Both the position numbers and the translations under genes were made by a program. Below are positions 26,393 to 38,994 of a DNA stretch of 64,000 nt, piece by piece. This stretch comes from Acinetobacter sp. LoGeW2-3 (lineage in GTDB: Bacteria; Pseudomonadota; Gammaproteobacteria; Pseudomonadales; Moraxellaceae), in the NCBI RefSeq assembly GCF_002688565.1, contig NZ_CP024011.1, forward strand, positions 434,001-498,000, read 5' to 3'. The stretch's first letter is position 1. Every line of letters begins with the position of its first letter. The notes beneath the pieces are model-generated. The model worked only from the letters and a program-made list of their open reading frames with translations, was not told the DNA's origin and ran no database searches.

Positions 26393-27043
26393 ATGTCAGT
26401 CGAAAGCGCGCCACTTCAAGGAATCACCTTATATAGCCATGCCGATGACTTTCGTTCCCATTGGATTCGCTACGTTCTTGCCGAAAAACAAATTAAATAT
26501 CATTTAATCTTGGTCGATAGTGACGATGAGGACCTGGCCAGTCTGAATCCTTATAATCAGCTGCCCATGCTGATTGAAAATGATCTTAAATTATTTATTA
26601 CCCAGATCATCTCTGAATATATAGATGATCGCTATCGTCAAACCAAGCTCTACGCCGATGCACCGATGCCGCGAGCAGAGCAACGACAATATCTATGGCG
26701 CTTTGAACATGACTGGCTCAAGCTTGCCGATATTATGCTTAAACATCCGGATTCTTTAGATCCCGCTGCAAAAGCTCAGGCACAAAAACAGCTTCGCGAT
26801 ATTCTGGTGTCGCTGATGCCACTGTTTCAGCACTTCCCATATTTCATGTCGGAACAGTTTAGTATCCTGGACTGCATGCTTGCGCCAATCTTTATCCGTC
26901 TACACAGTATGGGTGTAGAATTGCCTAAACAGCAATGCCGTCCGTTCTATCTGTATTGCCAGCGGATCTTTAGCCGTCCTGCTTTTATCAAATCGATGAC
27001 CCTGCAGGAAAAGAATCACTACGCTGCCCAGTTATCAAATTAA
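26393..27043 (+). CDS. sspA: Stringent starvation protein A (GST-fold RNA polymerase-associated protein)
   Basis: A 216-residue glutathione-S-transferase-fold protein: thioredoxin-like N-terminus (ITLYSHADDFRSHWIRYVLAEKQI, LPMLIENDLKLF) and an all-helical C-terminal domain (FPYFMSEQFSILDCMLAPIF). SspA binds RNA polymerase and affects stress and stationary-phase transcription and does not conjugate glutathione. The sspB gene follows 13 bp later, the conserved pairing downstream of rplM-rpsI in gammaproteobacteria. Confidence 0.93.
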   Translation: MSVESAPLQGITLYSHADDFRSHWIRYVLAEKQIKYHLILVDSDDEDLASLNPYNQLPMLIENDLKLFITQIISEYIDDRYRQTKLYADAPMPRAEQRQYLWRFEHDWLKLADIMLKHPDSLDPAAKAQAQKQLRDILVSLMPLFQHFPYFMSEQFSILDCMLAPIFIRLHSMGVELPKQQCRPFYLYCQRIFSRPAFIKSMTLQEKNHYAAQLSN

Positions 27044-27056
27044 TCGAGTAATCATT

Positions 27057-27485
27057 ATGTCTGAACAGGAATTCAACCTCACGCCTACACGTCCTTATAT
27101 GTCTCGTGCGATTTATGAATGGATCTGTGATAACAATATGACACCATACTTGTTGGTCGATGCTACGCGTCCAAATACCATGGTTCCAGAACAGTTTATT
27201 AAAGATGGCCAGATTATTCTGAATATCGTGCCACATGCCGTACATGCGTTGAATATGAGCAATGATGCGATTACATTCTCAGCACGTTTTGGTGGCGTAT
27301 CACGTGATATTTATGTACCAATGGCTGCAGTACTCGGGATCTATGCACGTGAAAATGGTCAAGGATTATTCTTTGATCCAAATGAATATGAGCATACACA
27401 AACCGAAGAAGATGCTTTAAAATCGAACACTGAAGAACAACCTGAAAAACCTAAGAAAAAACCAAGCTTAAGGTTATTAGATTAA
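27057..27485 (+). CDS. sspB: ClpXP protease specificity-enhancing factor SspB
   Basis: Adaptor that tethers ssrA-tagged proteins to ClpXP. The 142-residue protein has the folded domain with TRPYMSRAIYEWICDNNMTPYLLVDA and FGGVSRDIYVPMAAVLGIYARENGQG, an acidic flexible linker, and a basic-hydrophobic C-terminal tail (KKKPSLRLLD) that serves as the ClpX-binding XB motif. It is in an operon with sspA. Confidence 0.95.
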   Translation: MSEQEFNLTPTRPYMSRAIYEWICDNNMTPYLLVDATRPNTMVPEQFIKDGQIILNIVPHAVHALNMSNDAITFSARFGGVSRDIYVPMAAVLGIYARENGQGLFFDPNEYEHTQTEEDALKSNTEEQPEKPKKKPSLRLLD

Positions 27486-27505
27486 ATAAAAAATGGAGTA
27501 AGTGA

Positions 27506-28159
27506 ATGGCTTTTGATTTAGTGCAATATTTTGTTGAACAGATAGAAACTCAAAAGCCTGAGCTTCTAAGTCAGTATCCTAAGCAGGAACGTCGTGCCTA
27601 TATTACCGAAATCAGTGCGCTGACTTTAGGTAAGCTGATCAGCGAATGGAAGCTTAATCCGAACAAAATCTATAATGAAATCAATCATCCTGACGAACTC
27701 TATATTCAGGAAATTGCGCGTCATCTGAGCACGCTTAAATCCAATCAGTCTACTCTTTCTTTAGAAGAGCAAGAAGCCAGTATTTATGAGATTTTCAAAC
27801 TCCAACTAATAGAACTTAAACAACTGCATGATACCGGGAATCACAACCTGAACAGCATTCAAGAACTATTATATGGTCAGATTGAACACCTCTATGGTAA
27901 AGCAGATGATTGGGTTTGGACAACAAATAATCTATTGGAACTAAAAGGCTCTAAACCAATGCCACAAGAAGAGCTATCATTAGAGGCAACGATGAAGGAG
28001 TTTAATCAGATGGTCAGCCAAAATACTCAGCACCAGGAACATGACGTTGAAGAAGTTACTGTAATCAATGCTCCAGCTTGGTCTAAAATTGTAGAACCAA
28101 TTGTTGCAATTGCCATCCTATGGGTACTCGTAGATCAGGTTACGAAAGTATTTGCTTAA
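27506..28159 (+). CDS. Uncharacterised tail-anchored protein downstream of sspAB
   Basis: A 217-residue protein I do not recognise. Residues 1-170 are helix-rich and polar (LVQYFVEQIETQKPELL, ALTLGKLISEWKLNPNKIYNEI); a C-terminal hydrophobic helix (about 190-212, IVEPIVAIAILWVLVDQVTKV) suggests a tail anchor in the inner membrane with the bulk in the cytoplasm. It starts 20 bp after sspB with GGAG upstream, and a terminator follows, so it is probably the last gene of the sspAB unit. Confidence 0.6.
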   Translation: MAFDLVQYFVEQIETQKPELLSQYPKQERRAYITEISALTLGKLISEWKLNPNKIYNEINHPDELYIQEIARHLSTLKSNQSTLSLEEQEASIYEIFKLQLIELKQLHDTGNHNLNSIQELLYGQIEHLYGKADDWVWTTNNLLELKGSKPMPQEELSLEATMKEFNQMVSQNTQHQEHDVEEVTVINAPAWSKIVEPIVAIAILWVLVDQVTKVFA

Positions 28160-28174
28160 GCTTATATATTTGAT

Positions 28175-28202
28175 AAAAAACCAGCTTTAGGCTGGTTTTT
28201 TA
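28175..28202 (+). terminator. Terminator of the sspAB unit
   Basis: AACCAGC / GCTGGTT stem with a TTTAG loop and flanking A and T runs. Confidence 0.85.
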
Positions 28203-28206
28203 TTTT

Positions 28207-28579
28207 TACGCACATGTACAGAATATGAGTAGATAAAAAAATCTATAATTTTTTTTAATAAATAAAACCTGTAAATACTACTCTGCTTCATACAAGGCGT
28301 TAAAAATTCTTAATTTTCTAAGTAACACAATCAATTTCTTTTATAGTTACGTAAGACCTTATATTCCCATTAATAGAGGGCCTGATAACCTGATAAGACT
28401 AAAGCCATTCACTTCCCATCTGATGTCCATCTGCTTCTGAAAGAAGCATTTAATGGTGATAAAAGCATTTATATAATGAGTTCAATACTACTGTTAAAAT
28501 TAATTATGGCAAAGTCACCCTAGAAGGTGACTCTACTACTAGCACCACCTAGTACTTCTTCAGAAAAAATTCCCCGCAT
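28207..28579. other. Intergenic region between sspAB unit and rrn operon
   Basis: About 370 AT-rich bases. One clear AGTCACC / GGTGACT hairpin near 28512-28532; no frame with coding character or ribosome site. Confidence 0.5.
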
Positions 28580-28610
28580 AAAAAAAACCCCCTGGCTAGC
28601 AGGGGGCTTT
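28580..28610 (-). terminator. Rho-independent terminator of the rrn operon
   Basis: GCCCCCTG / CAGGGGG hairpin followed by a long T run on the minus strand, 11 bp beyond the 5S gene. Confidence 0.9.
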
Positions 28611-28620
28611 TGGAATAATG

Positions 28621-28735
28621 AGCTGGCGATGACTTACTCTCACATGGGAAACCCCACACTACCATCAGCGCTAAGAGGTTTCACTTCTGAGTTCGGGAAG
28701 GGATCAGGTGGTTCACTCTTGCTATGGTCGCCAGC
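28621..28735 (-). rRNA. rrf: 5S ribosomal RNA
   Basis: Complementary ends GCTGGCGACCAT...TCGCCAGCT close the helix I of 5S; internal segments CTGATCCCTTCCCGAACTC and ATGTGAGAGTAAGTCA are characteristic. About 115 nt, last gene of the rrn operon. Confidence 0.95.
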
Positions 28736-28926
28736 ACAACTGGTATGCTTACTCGCTATGGTCTTATCTACGTTGCTTACGCTTCGTGTGCCTAGCTTTC
28801 TTCAAATAGAATTCATTAACAGATGTATCTGAGTTGTCGTAGTTTGCGCTTTAGCGTTCACTAAATCAAGTTTTTGTCTGATCGTTAGATCAATATGAAA
28901 TCAATTGATGCTCACTTCTTTCGAAG

Positions 28927-31870
<2,944 letters not shown>

Positions 31871-32230
31871 CCCTACAAGTAGGATAAACAACATAATCAA
31901 CCGATCACTCAGTTAATTACACAGTTAGAGTTTCGTGAACTTAATCACTGTACAGCTTCAATTAGATTCATATACCAAAACGCTTGATTCAGTTTAATCG
32001 CTAGAACTCATTTAATCACTTCACAGTTGCCTGTGTTGCTTTCAACGAGTTTGAACAAATTATTTCAACTCAAATATATTCTGTTAATGATTTAATGCAT
32101 CCTCGTCGGACTGCATTACTGTGATAAATCACAGAGATTATCAAGTGGTGCGTATCTTAACGCTTCTACTTGTTAATCTCTAGGATCTACGCACTTGATC
32201 GCTTAGGAACTAAACAACATCGCTGCCGTA

Positions 32231-32305
32231 TGTTCACATACTGCGCGAAGCGTAGCTTCTTGCTTAAATTTCAAGTAAAAGCCTTAAAGCAGTGCTTTAA
32301 GTTTT
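32231..32305 (-). repeat. Hairpin repeat in the rRNA spacer related to the 42.7-kb repeat
   Basis: Between tRNA-Ala and 23S. Contains the perfect palindrome CTTAAAGCA-G-TGCTTTAAG (32283-32301) and GAAGC-gta-GCTTC (32247-32259) next to GCGC, the same building blocks as at 42680-42843. Confidence 0.4.
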
Positions 32306-32319
32306 ATGATCTTGAAATT

Positions 32320-32395
32320 TGGTGGAGACTAGGAGAGTCGAACTCCTGACCTCCTGCGTGCAAAGCAGGCGCTCTACCAACTAAGCTAAGTCCCC
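32320..32395 (-). tRNA. tRNA-Ala (anticodon TGC)
   Basis: 76 nt with encoded CCA; anticodon loop TTTGCAC, acceptor GGGGACT pairs at both ends. In the 16S-23S spacer. Confidence 0.96.
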
Positions 32396-32452
32396 AGCTT
32401 ATCAATAAGTCAATGTATCGTTCCGTTTCTGTATGAATTGCTTCGTCAGTAG

Positions 32453-32529
<77 letters not shown>

Positions 32530-32545
32530 TCAGATACATCGTCAT

Positions 32546-34280
<1,735 letters not shown>

Positions 34281-34333
34281 ATAATCTCTTAATGATCTTC
34301 TCACTACTTCGTCAGTAGCAAGCTAGGTCGGCT

Positions 34334-34361
34334 ATATTACTCTCTATCTCTAGAAAGTCAA
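34334..34361 (-). promoter_or_regulatory. rrn promoter (proximal)
   Basis: Minus strand TTGACT (34361-34356), 16-bp spacer, TAATAT (34339-34334), about 205 bp upstream of 16S. Confidence 0.75.
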
Positions 34362-34473
34362 CCAGTAAATCAAATTATTTTTAAACTTTCTTTCTAAAAC
34401 CCAACTTAACCACTCTGTGCTAAGTTACTGTTTTATCAGAAGTTTTAATCTTCATCACCGCCGATGGATGTGC

Positions 34474-34501
34474 ATTCTACAGCATTTCAGAGCCCTTGCA
34501 A
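34474..34501 (-). promoter_or_regulatory. rrn promoter (distal)
   Basis: Minus strand TTGCAA (34501-34496), 16-bp spacer, TAGAAT (34479-34474), followed by GCACA. The same TAGAATGCACA start-site context occurs at the tRNA operon promoter, suggesting shared stringent/growth-rate control. Confidence 0.7.
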
Positions 34502-35054
34502 CCCCCTTTTTCATCAAAAATCACTGTCTGTTTATTTATTCTACAGAAATGGCCACTTTTTCTATTTTTTGACTAAAAATGGCACAGAATTACCCACATT
34601 ACTTAAGAATTTCTTTGTCCGCTTTGTAGAAAAATAACTCTGTGTCTCTAAAGCACATATAAAATTACTCTTTACGTGATTTTTTATTCAAATCTCTTTT
34701 TCCCTAGATCCTCCCTCTCATATTCTTCATCAATAATTTTTTCTGCATTTATTAAAAGCATCTCTTCAAAAAATAATTCTGACAAATATTCATTAATGAT
34801 TAGCAGAAAGATACTTCGACTCTCTTACTTTAGATAACCAATATTTTGGTTTTAGGGTCGGTACGAGTCATAGTAATCAAGCTAATGTTTTGGACAAGTT
34901 ATTGCATTAAGCAGATCCGGCAATGAATAAGGCAAAGTAATGCGGAGAATGCTGTGCGATACACAATGCTGAATATTTAGAAAACCCGACAGCGAATTGA
35001 GAATTTATTTAAAAGGACATTCTGATTTTATTTAGATTATTAAATTTTAGGCAT
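34502..35054. other. Intergenic region upstream of the rrn promoters
   Basis: About 550 AT-rich bases. The part next to the distal promoter is rich in A and T tracts, suitable as UP-element or Fis-binding region. No coding frame, tRNA or strong repeat seen. Confidence 0.45.
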
Positions 35055-35076
35055 AAAAAAACCGCTTAACGCGGTA
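35055..35076 (-). terminator. Terminator after tRNA-Pro copy 1
   Basis: ACCGC / GCGGT hairpin followed by a T run on the minus strand; end of the tRNA operon. Confidence 0.8.
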
Positions 35077-35104
35077 TCCATATATTCGACCATCTTTAGA
35101 TAGA

Positions 35105-35181
35105 TGGTCGGAGCAGTAGGATTCGAACCTACGACCCCCTGGTCCCAAACCAGGTGCACTACCAGGCTGTGCTATGCTCCG
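35105..35181 (-). tRNA. tRNA-Pro (anticodon TGG), copy 1
   Basis: 77 nt with encoded CCA; anticodon loop TTTGGGA within CCTGG/CCAGG stem; identical in the gene body to the other two Pro copies. Confidence 0.96.
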
Positions 35182-35200
35182 ATATTTAACTCATAAGAGT

Positions 35201-35277
35201 TGGGGTGAATGATGGGATTCGAACCCACGACAACCGGAATCACAATCCGGGGCTCTACCAACTGAGCTACATCCACC
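35201..35277 (-). tRNA. tRNA-His (anticodon GTG), copy 1
   Basis: 77 nt with encoded CCA, anticodon loop TTGTGAT, and the extra 5' G (G-1) opposite C73 typical of tRNA-His. Confidence 0.96.
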
Positions 35278-35304
35278 ATCACGGTGTCTTCATTATTTAG
35301 GCAT

Positions 35305-35324
35305 AAAAAAACCGCTTACGCGGT
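35305..35324 (-). terminator. Internal terminator between tRNA-Pro copy 2 and tRNA-His copy 1
   Basis: ACCGC / GCGGT hairpin with T run, near-identical to the one at 35055; carried along in the tandem duplication. Confidence 0.7.
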
Positions 35325-35353
35325 ATCATTTATTCTAACCACCCTGAAGAAGA

Positions 35354-35430
35354 TGGTCGGAGCAGTAGGATTCGAACCTACGACCCCCTGGTCCCAAACC
35401 AGGTGCACTACCAGGCTGTGCTATGCTCCG
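35354..35430 (-). tRNA. tRNA-Pro (anticodon TGG), copy 2
   Basis: 77 nt, encoded CCA; same sequence as copies 1 and 3. Confidence 0.96.
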
Positions 35431-35449
35431 ATGTTCAACTCATAAGAGT

Positions 35450-35526
35450 TGGGGTGAATGATGGGATTCGAACCCACGACAACCGGAATCACAATCCGGG
35501 GCTCTACCAACTGAGCTACATCCACC
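35450..35526 (-). tRNA. tRNA-His (anticodon GTG), copy 2
   Basis: 77 nt, encoded CCA, G-1 present; same sequence as copy 1. Confidence 0.96.
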
Positions 35527-35560
35527 ATTGCCTTGGTTCTTAAAATCAAGCTACCAAAAA

Positions 35561-35637
35561 TGGCGCGCCTGACAGGATTCGAACCTGTGACCATCCGCTT
35601 AGAAGGCGGATGCTCTATCCAACTGAGCTACAAGCGC
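35561..35637 (-). tRNA. tRNA-Arg (anticodon TCT)
   Basis: 77 nt with encoded CCA; acceptor GCGCTTG / CAGGCGC, anticodon loop CTTCTAA, so it reads AGA/AGG. Confidence 0.95.
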
Positions 35638-35672
35638 TTTACTGATGATTTTCACCATCCGCCTTGAAGAAT

Positions 35673-35749
35673 TGGTCGGAGCAGTAGGATTCGAACCTAC
35701 GACCCCCTGGTCCCAAACCAGGTGCACTACCAGGCTGTGCTATGCTCCG
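35673..35749 (-). tRNA. tRNA-Pro (anticodon TGG), copy 3
   Basis: 77 nt with encoded CCA; first gene of the six-tRNA operon. Confidence 0.96.
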
Positions 35750-35795
35750 ATTCATCTCAGCTTTCGTATCAAGCTTATCGCTTGGTACGGTGTGC

Positions 35796-35824
35796 ATTCT
35801 AGGCGTGACGCCCTGAGACGTCAA
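35796..35824 (-). promoter_or_regulatory. Promoter of the tRNA operon
   Basis: Minus strand TTGACG (35824-35819), 17-bp spacer, TAGAAT (35801-35796). The spacer contains GGCGT-CA-CGCC, and GCACACC follows the -10 as a GC-rich discriminator. Confidence 0.8.
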
Positions 35825-35902
35825 CACCTATATTTAAAAAAAATCAAAAATTCGCTTCAAGCGTATATTTATCAAGCATTTCAGACATTTTTTATACAAA
35901 TT

Positions 35903-36970
35903 CTAACGTTTTAGACTCGCACTAAAGTCCAGCATACGATCCAGTGGTAATTTTGCCCGTTCTGCCAATACAGGATCGACATGAATTTCCTGATCTCCAT
36001 GTTGCAACACATGCAAAATGCCATCCAGTTCATTCATCGCCATCCAAGGACAATGCGCACATGAACGGCAGGTTGCCCCTTCTCCGGCAGTTGGTGCTTC
36101 AATCAGGATCTTGTTTGGTACTGCCTGCTGCATTTTATAGAAAATCCCGCGATCCGTTGCCACGATCAGACGCTCATTCGGTAAAGTCTGCGCAGCTTTG
36201 ATTAATTGCGAAGTACTGCCTACTGCATCTGCAATTTCCACCACAGATTCTGGAGATTCAGGATGAACCAGTACCGCAGCATCTGGGTACAGCGCCTTCA
36301 TATTCACAATGCCGCGTGAGCGGAATTCTTCATGCACGATACATGCGCCATCCCACAACAACATATCTGCGCCAGTTTTCTTCTGAATATAGCGACCAAG
36401 GTGCTGATCCGGTGCCCAAATGATTTTTTCCCCCAAGCTATCCAGATGCTCAACAATTTCAACCGCACAGCTTGAAGTCACCACCCAATCGGCACGTGCT
36501 TTCACAGCTGCCGAAGTATTGGCATAAACCACCACGGTATGGTCAGGATGAGCATCACAGAATTTGGTGAATTCATCTACTGGACAGCCAAGATCCAGTG
36601 AACAGGTAGCTTCTAACGTTGGCATTAACACGGTTTTATTTGGCGATAAAATTTTTGAAGTTTCCCCCATAAATTTCACACCGGCTACAACTAGAGTAGA
36701 TGCTGGATGGTCACGACCAAAACGTGCCATTTCCAATGAATCAGATACACAACCACCAGTGAGCTCTGCCAGCTCCTGCACTTCCGGATCACAGTAATAA
36801 TGTGCGACCAATACAGCATCACGCTTTTTAAGCTCCGCCTGAATCTGTGCAAACTTTTCCTGCTTGGCCTGTTCACTCAACTGATGCTCTTTGGTCTCAC
36901 CTAAGCGGTCTAAATGTGCCTGCACAATTGATTTGGCTTCATTGGCTATCAGTTTGGTTGCATCATTCAT
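35903..36970 (-). CDS. nadA: Quinolinate synthase NadA
   Basis: Iron-sulfur enzyme condensing iminoaspartate with dihydroxyacetone phosphate to quinolinate in NAD synthesis. The 355-residue product has [26 protein letters not shown] at the N-terminus, the Cys in VTSSCAVE and the C-terminal [10 protein letters not shown] cluster motif, giving the three cluster ligands expected of the family. ATG at 36970 (MNDATKL) is preferred; an ATG at 37015 with AGGGTGG adjacent would add 15 residues. Confidence 0.96.
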   Translation of the reverse strand: MNDATKLIANEAKSIVQAHLDRLGETKEHQLSEQAKQEKFAQIQAELKKRDAVLVAHYYCDPEVQELAELTGGCVSDSLEMARFGRDHPASTLVVAGVKFMGETSKILSPNKTVLMPTLEATCSLDLGCPVDEFTKFCDAHPDHTVVVYANTSAAVKARADWVVTSSCAVEIVEHLDSLGEKIIWAPDQHLGRYIQKKTGADMLLWDGACIVHEEFRSRGIVNMKALYPDAAVLVHPESPESVVEIADAVGSTSQLIKAAQTLPNERLIVATDRGIFYKMQQAVPNKILIEAPTAGEGATCRSCAHCPWMAMNELDGILHVLQHGDQEIHVDPVLAERAKLPLDRMLDFSASLKR

Positions 36971-37090
36971 AACAACGTCTTCTCTTTTCCTATATGCCTG
37001 CCTTTCAACAGACATCCACCCTACATCACATACTGGTCAGTTTTGGCAATCTGCCTTTTTGACCATTTAATAAAAAATAAAAAGTATAAA

Positions 37091-37114
37091 AAAAGCCTCC
37101 AGACGGAGGCTTTT
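37091..37114 (-). terminator. Terminator of argJ
   Basis: AAAGCCTCC / GGAGGCTTT hairpin with an AGAC loop and T-rich downstream on the minus strand, 15 bp past argJ. Confidence 0.88.
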
Positions 37115-37128
37115 GAATTAAATCAGCA

Positions 37129-38349
37129 TTATGAGCGATAGTCCGCATTGATTCGAACATAGTCATAAGACAGGTCACAGGTATACACCGTATCTTTCGC
37201 TTGACCTCGTCCAAGGTCAACACGAATGGTCATTTCTGCCTGAGACATCACTCGCGCACCAGCTTCTTCCGTGTAGTCTGCCGCTGCACCACCATCTTTA
37301 CAGATTTGTACATCATCTAACCAAACCTGAATTTTTGCAACGTCTAAGTTTGGCACACCTGCATAACCAATCGCAGCCAAGATACGGCCCCAGTTTGGAT
37401 CAGAGGCAAAAATTGCAGTTTTCACCAATGGTGAATGAGCAATACTATAAGCAATATCACAGCATTCCTGAGTATTGGCACCACCTTCAACTGCTACTGT
37501 AATGAACTTGGTCGCGCCTTCACCATCACGCACGATCAGTTGAGCCAGACGTTTCATGGTACGTGTCAGCACTTCAAGAACGACTGCATAACGTGGATCT
37601 TCGCTAGAGCTGATTTCAGCACCGCCCGCTTGACCAGTGGCAATGAAGATACAAGAGTCATTGGTTGAGGTATCACCATCGATAGTAATACGGTTGAATG
37701 ACACGTTCACTGTAGTCGAAAGCAGCTGTTGAACCAGTTCACGGCTAATCGGTGCATCAGTGGCTACATAGCCCAACATGGTCGCCATGTTTGGACGGAT
37801 CATGCCCGCACCTTTAGAGATACCAGTCATGGTATAAGTGATGCCATCCAGTTCGAACTGTTCAGAAGCACCTTTTGGCGTGGTATCTGTGGTCATAATC
37901 CCGGTCGCTGCATCGCCCCATGCATCATCACGCAATGAGTCTAGTGCTGGCTGTAAACCACTGAGCAGACGCTCCATTGGCAGTTGTTCACCAATCACAC
38001 CCGTCGAAAATGGCAGGATTTCAGCTGCATTCACACCTGCAAGTTCTGCCAGTTTGGCGCAAGTTGCTTCAGCGTTCGCCATACCTGTTGGACCAGTACC
38101 CGCATTGGCATTCCCGGTATTAATCACCAGGTAACGCGGATTACCTACCGCCAAATGTGCCTTAGATACATGAACCGGTGCCGCACAGAAAGCATTCTGG
38201 GTAAATACACCCGCAACATTGGAGCCTTCAGCCAGTTCAAATATCACCAGGTCACGTCGGTTCTGATAGCGCACATACGCTTCTGCCGAACCAATTTTCA
38301 CCCCTTTCACCACATGCATCTGTGGCATAGATACGTCACCAACTGCCAT
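37129..38349 (-). CDS. argJ: Bifunctional ornithine acetyltransferase / N-acetylglutamate synthase ArgJ
   Basis: Cyclic arginine pathway enzyme that moves acetyl from N-acetylornithine to glutamate. The 406-residue precursor self-cleaves before the Thr of the conserved [11 protein letters not shown] region into alpha and beta chains. Other family segments are [34 protein letters not shown] and [10 protein letters not shown]. Whether it is mono- or bifunctional cannot be told from sequence alone. Confidence 0.95.
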   Translation of the reverse strand: MAVGDVSMPQMHVVKGVKIGSAEAYVRYQNRRDLVIFELAEGSNVAGVFTQNAFCAAPVHVSKAHLAVGNPRYLVINTGNANAGTGPTGMANAEATCAKLAELAGVNAAEILPFSTGVIGEQLPMERLLSGLQPALDSLRDDAWGDAATGIMTTDTTPKGASEQFELDGITYTMTGISKGAGMIRPNMATMLGYVATDAPISRELVQQLLSTTVNVSFNRITIDGDTSTNDSCIFIATGQAGGAEISSSEDPRYAVVLEVLTRTMKRLAQLIVRDGEGATKFITVAVEGGANTQECCDIAYSIAHSPLVKTAIFASDPNWGRILAAIGYAGVPNLDVAKIQVWLDDVQICKDGGAAADYTEEAGARVMSQAEMTIRVDLGRGQAKDTVYTCDLSYDYVRINADYRS

Positions 38350-38459
38350 TTTTAAATGTCCAATATTGAAGTTTCAGAAAAATACAGCTTAGTTGATCTG
38401 AGACAAAAAATCGAGCCAAAGCCCGATAGACACTCACTTTTATTATGGGTTTTCACAAT

Positions 38460-38484
38460 AAAAAACCAGTCATGGCGACTGGTT
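38460..38484 (-). terminator. Terminator of the small secreted-protein gene
   Basis: AACCAGTC / GACTGGTT hairpin followed by a T run on the minus strand. Confidence 0.85.
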
Positions 38485-38503
38485 TGATTAAGTTCAGCAA
38501 AAC

Positions 38504-38857
38504 TTAGTTTTTTGCCAGCTGGGTAGCTTCATTGAGTAGTGCTTCTTTCGCCTGTTGCTGACTAGTCGCAGACAATGCCGGATTAGACGCTACGATACGA
38601 TCTGCATTGGCAGCATTCGCCGCAGTAATCGCCGCAGTTTGCAGTACGATTGGACGGTTCGGATTGGCAAAAGTGTAACGAATGCCAGTACGTGGGCTTT
38701 CCACAGTCACCTGACCATTAGCATCGACCTGAACAGGTGCAGTGGTTGGGCCAATGGCTTGTTTTACTTTATCTACAGTTGTGGTTTCTGAAGCTGCAAA
38801 ACTCAATGTAGGGATTGCCAAAGCAGCAATCATCAACGGTTTTAATACTTTTTTCAT
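38504..38857 (-). CDS. Small exported protein, function unknown
   Basis: A 117-residue protein with a clear signal peptide (MKKVLKPLMIAALAIPTLSFA, cleavage before ASE). The mature part is Ala/Thr/Asn-rich, with VTVESPRTGIRYTFANPNRPIV and a helical Ala-rich C-terminus. No cysteines or known domain. ATG at 38857 is chosen because it creates the signal peptide and has GGA upstream. It sits between secA and argJ with its own terminator. Confidence 0.7.
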   Translation of the reverse strand: MKKVLKPLMIAALAIPTLSFAASETTTVDKVKQAIGPTTAPVQVDANGQVTVESPRTGIRYTFANPNRPIVLQTAAITAANAANADRIVASNPALSATSQQQAKEALLNEATQLAKN

Positions 38858-38952
38858 TGTCTGTCCGCAATTTGATGTCCAATGAGCAACTAAATAACAC
38901 TTAATGCTGTGGACTGCAATTCGAAATATGCATTTGCAAAACTTTTTCACAT

Positions 38953-38981
38953 AAAAAAATCAGAGCCCTAGAGCTCTGATT
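38953..38981 (-). terminator. Terminator of secA
   Basis: ATCAGAGC / GCTCTGAT hairpin followed by a T run on the minus strand, directly after secA. Confidence 0.88.
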
Positions 38982-38994
38982 CTGTTTATGTCAC

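Larger units (their letters stand above)
35049..35530. repeat. Tandem duplication of a terminator-Pro-His tRNA unit
   Basis: Units 35049-35280 and 35299-35530 are nearly identical, each with GCATAAAAAAACCGC terminator, tRNA-Pro, the CATAAGAGT spacer and tRNA-His. They differ mostly in the stretch between terminator and tRNA-Pro. Confidence 0.85.

Noticed and set aside
35105..35749. Regularly repeated units resembling a CRISPR array
   Set aside because: The repeats are complete tRNA genes with anticodons and CCA ends.
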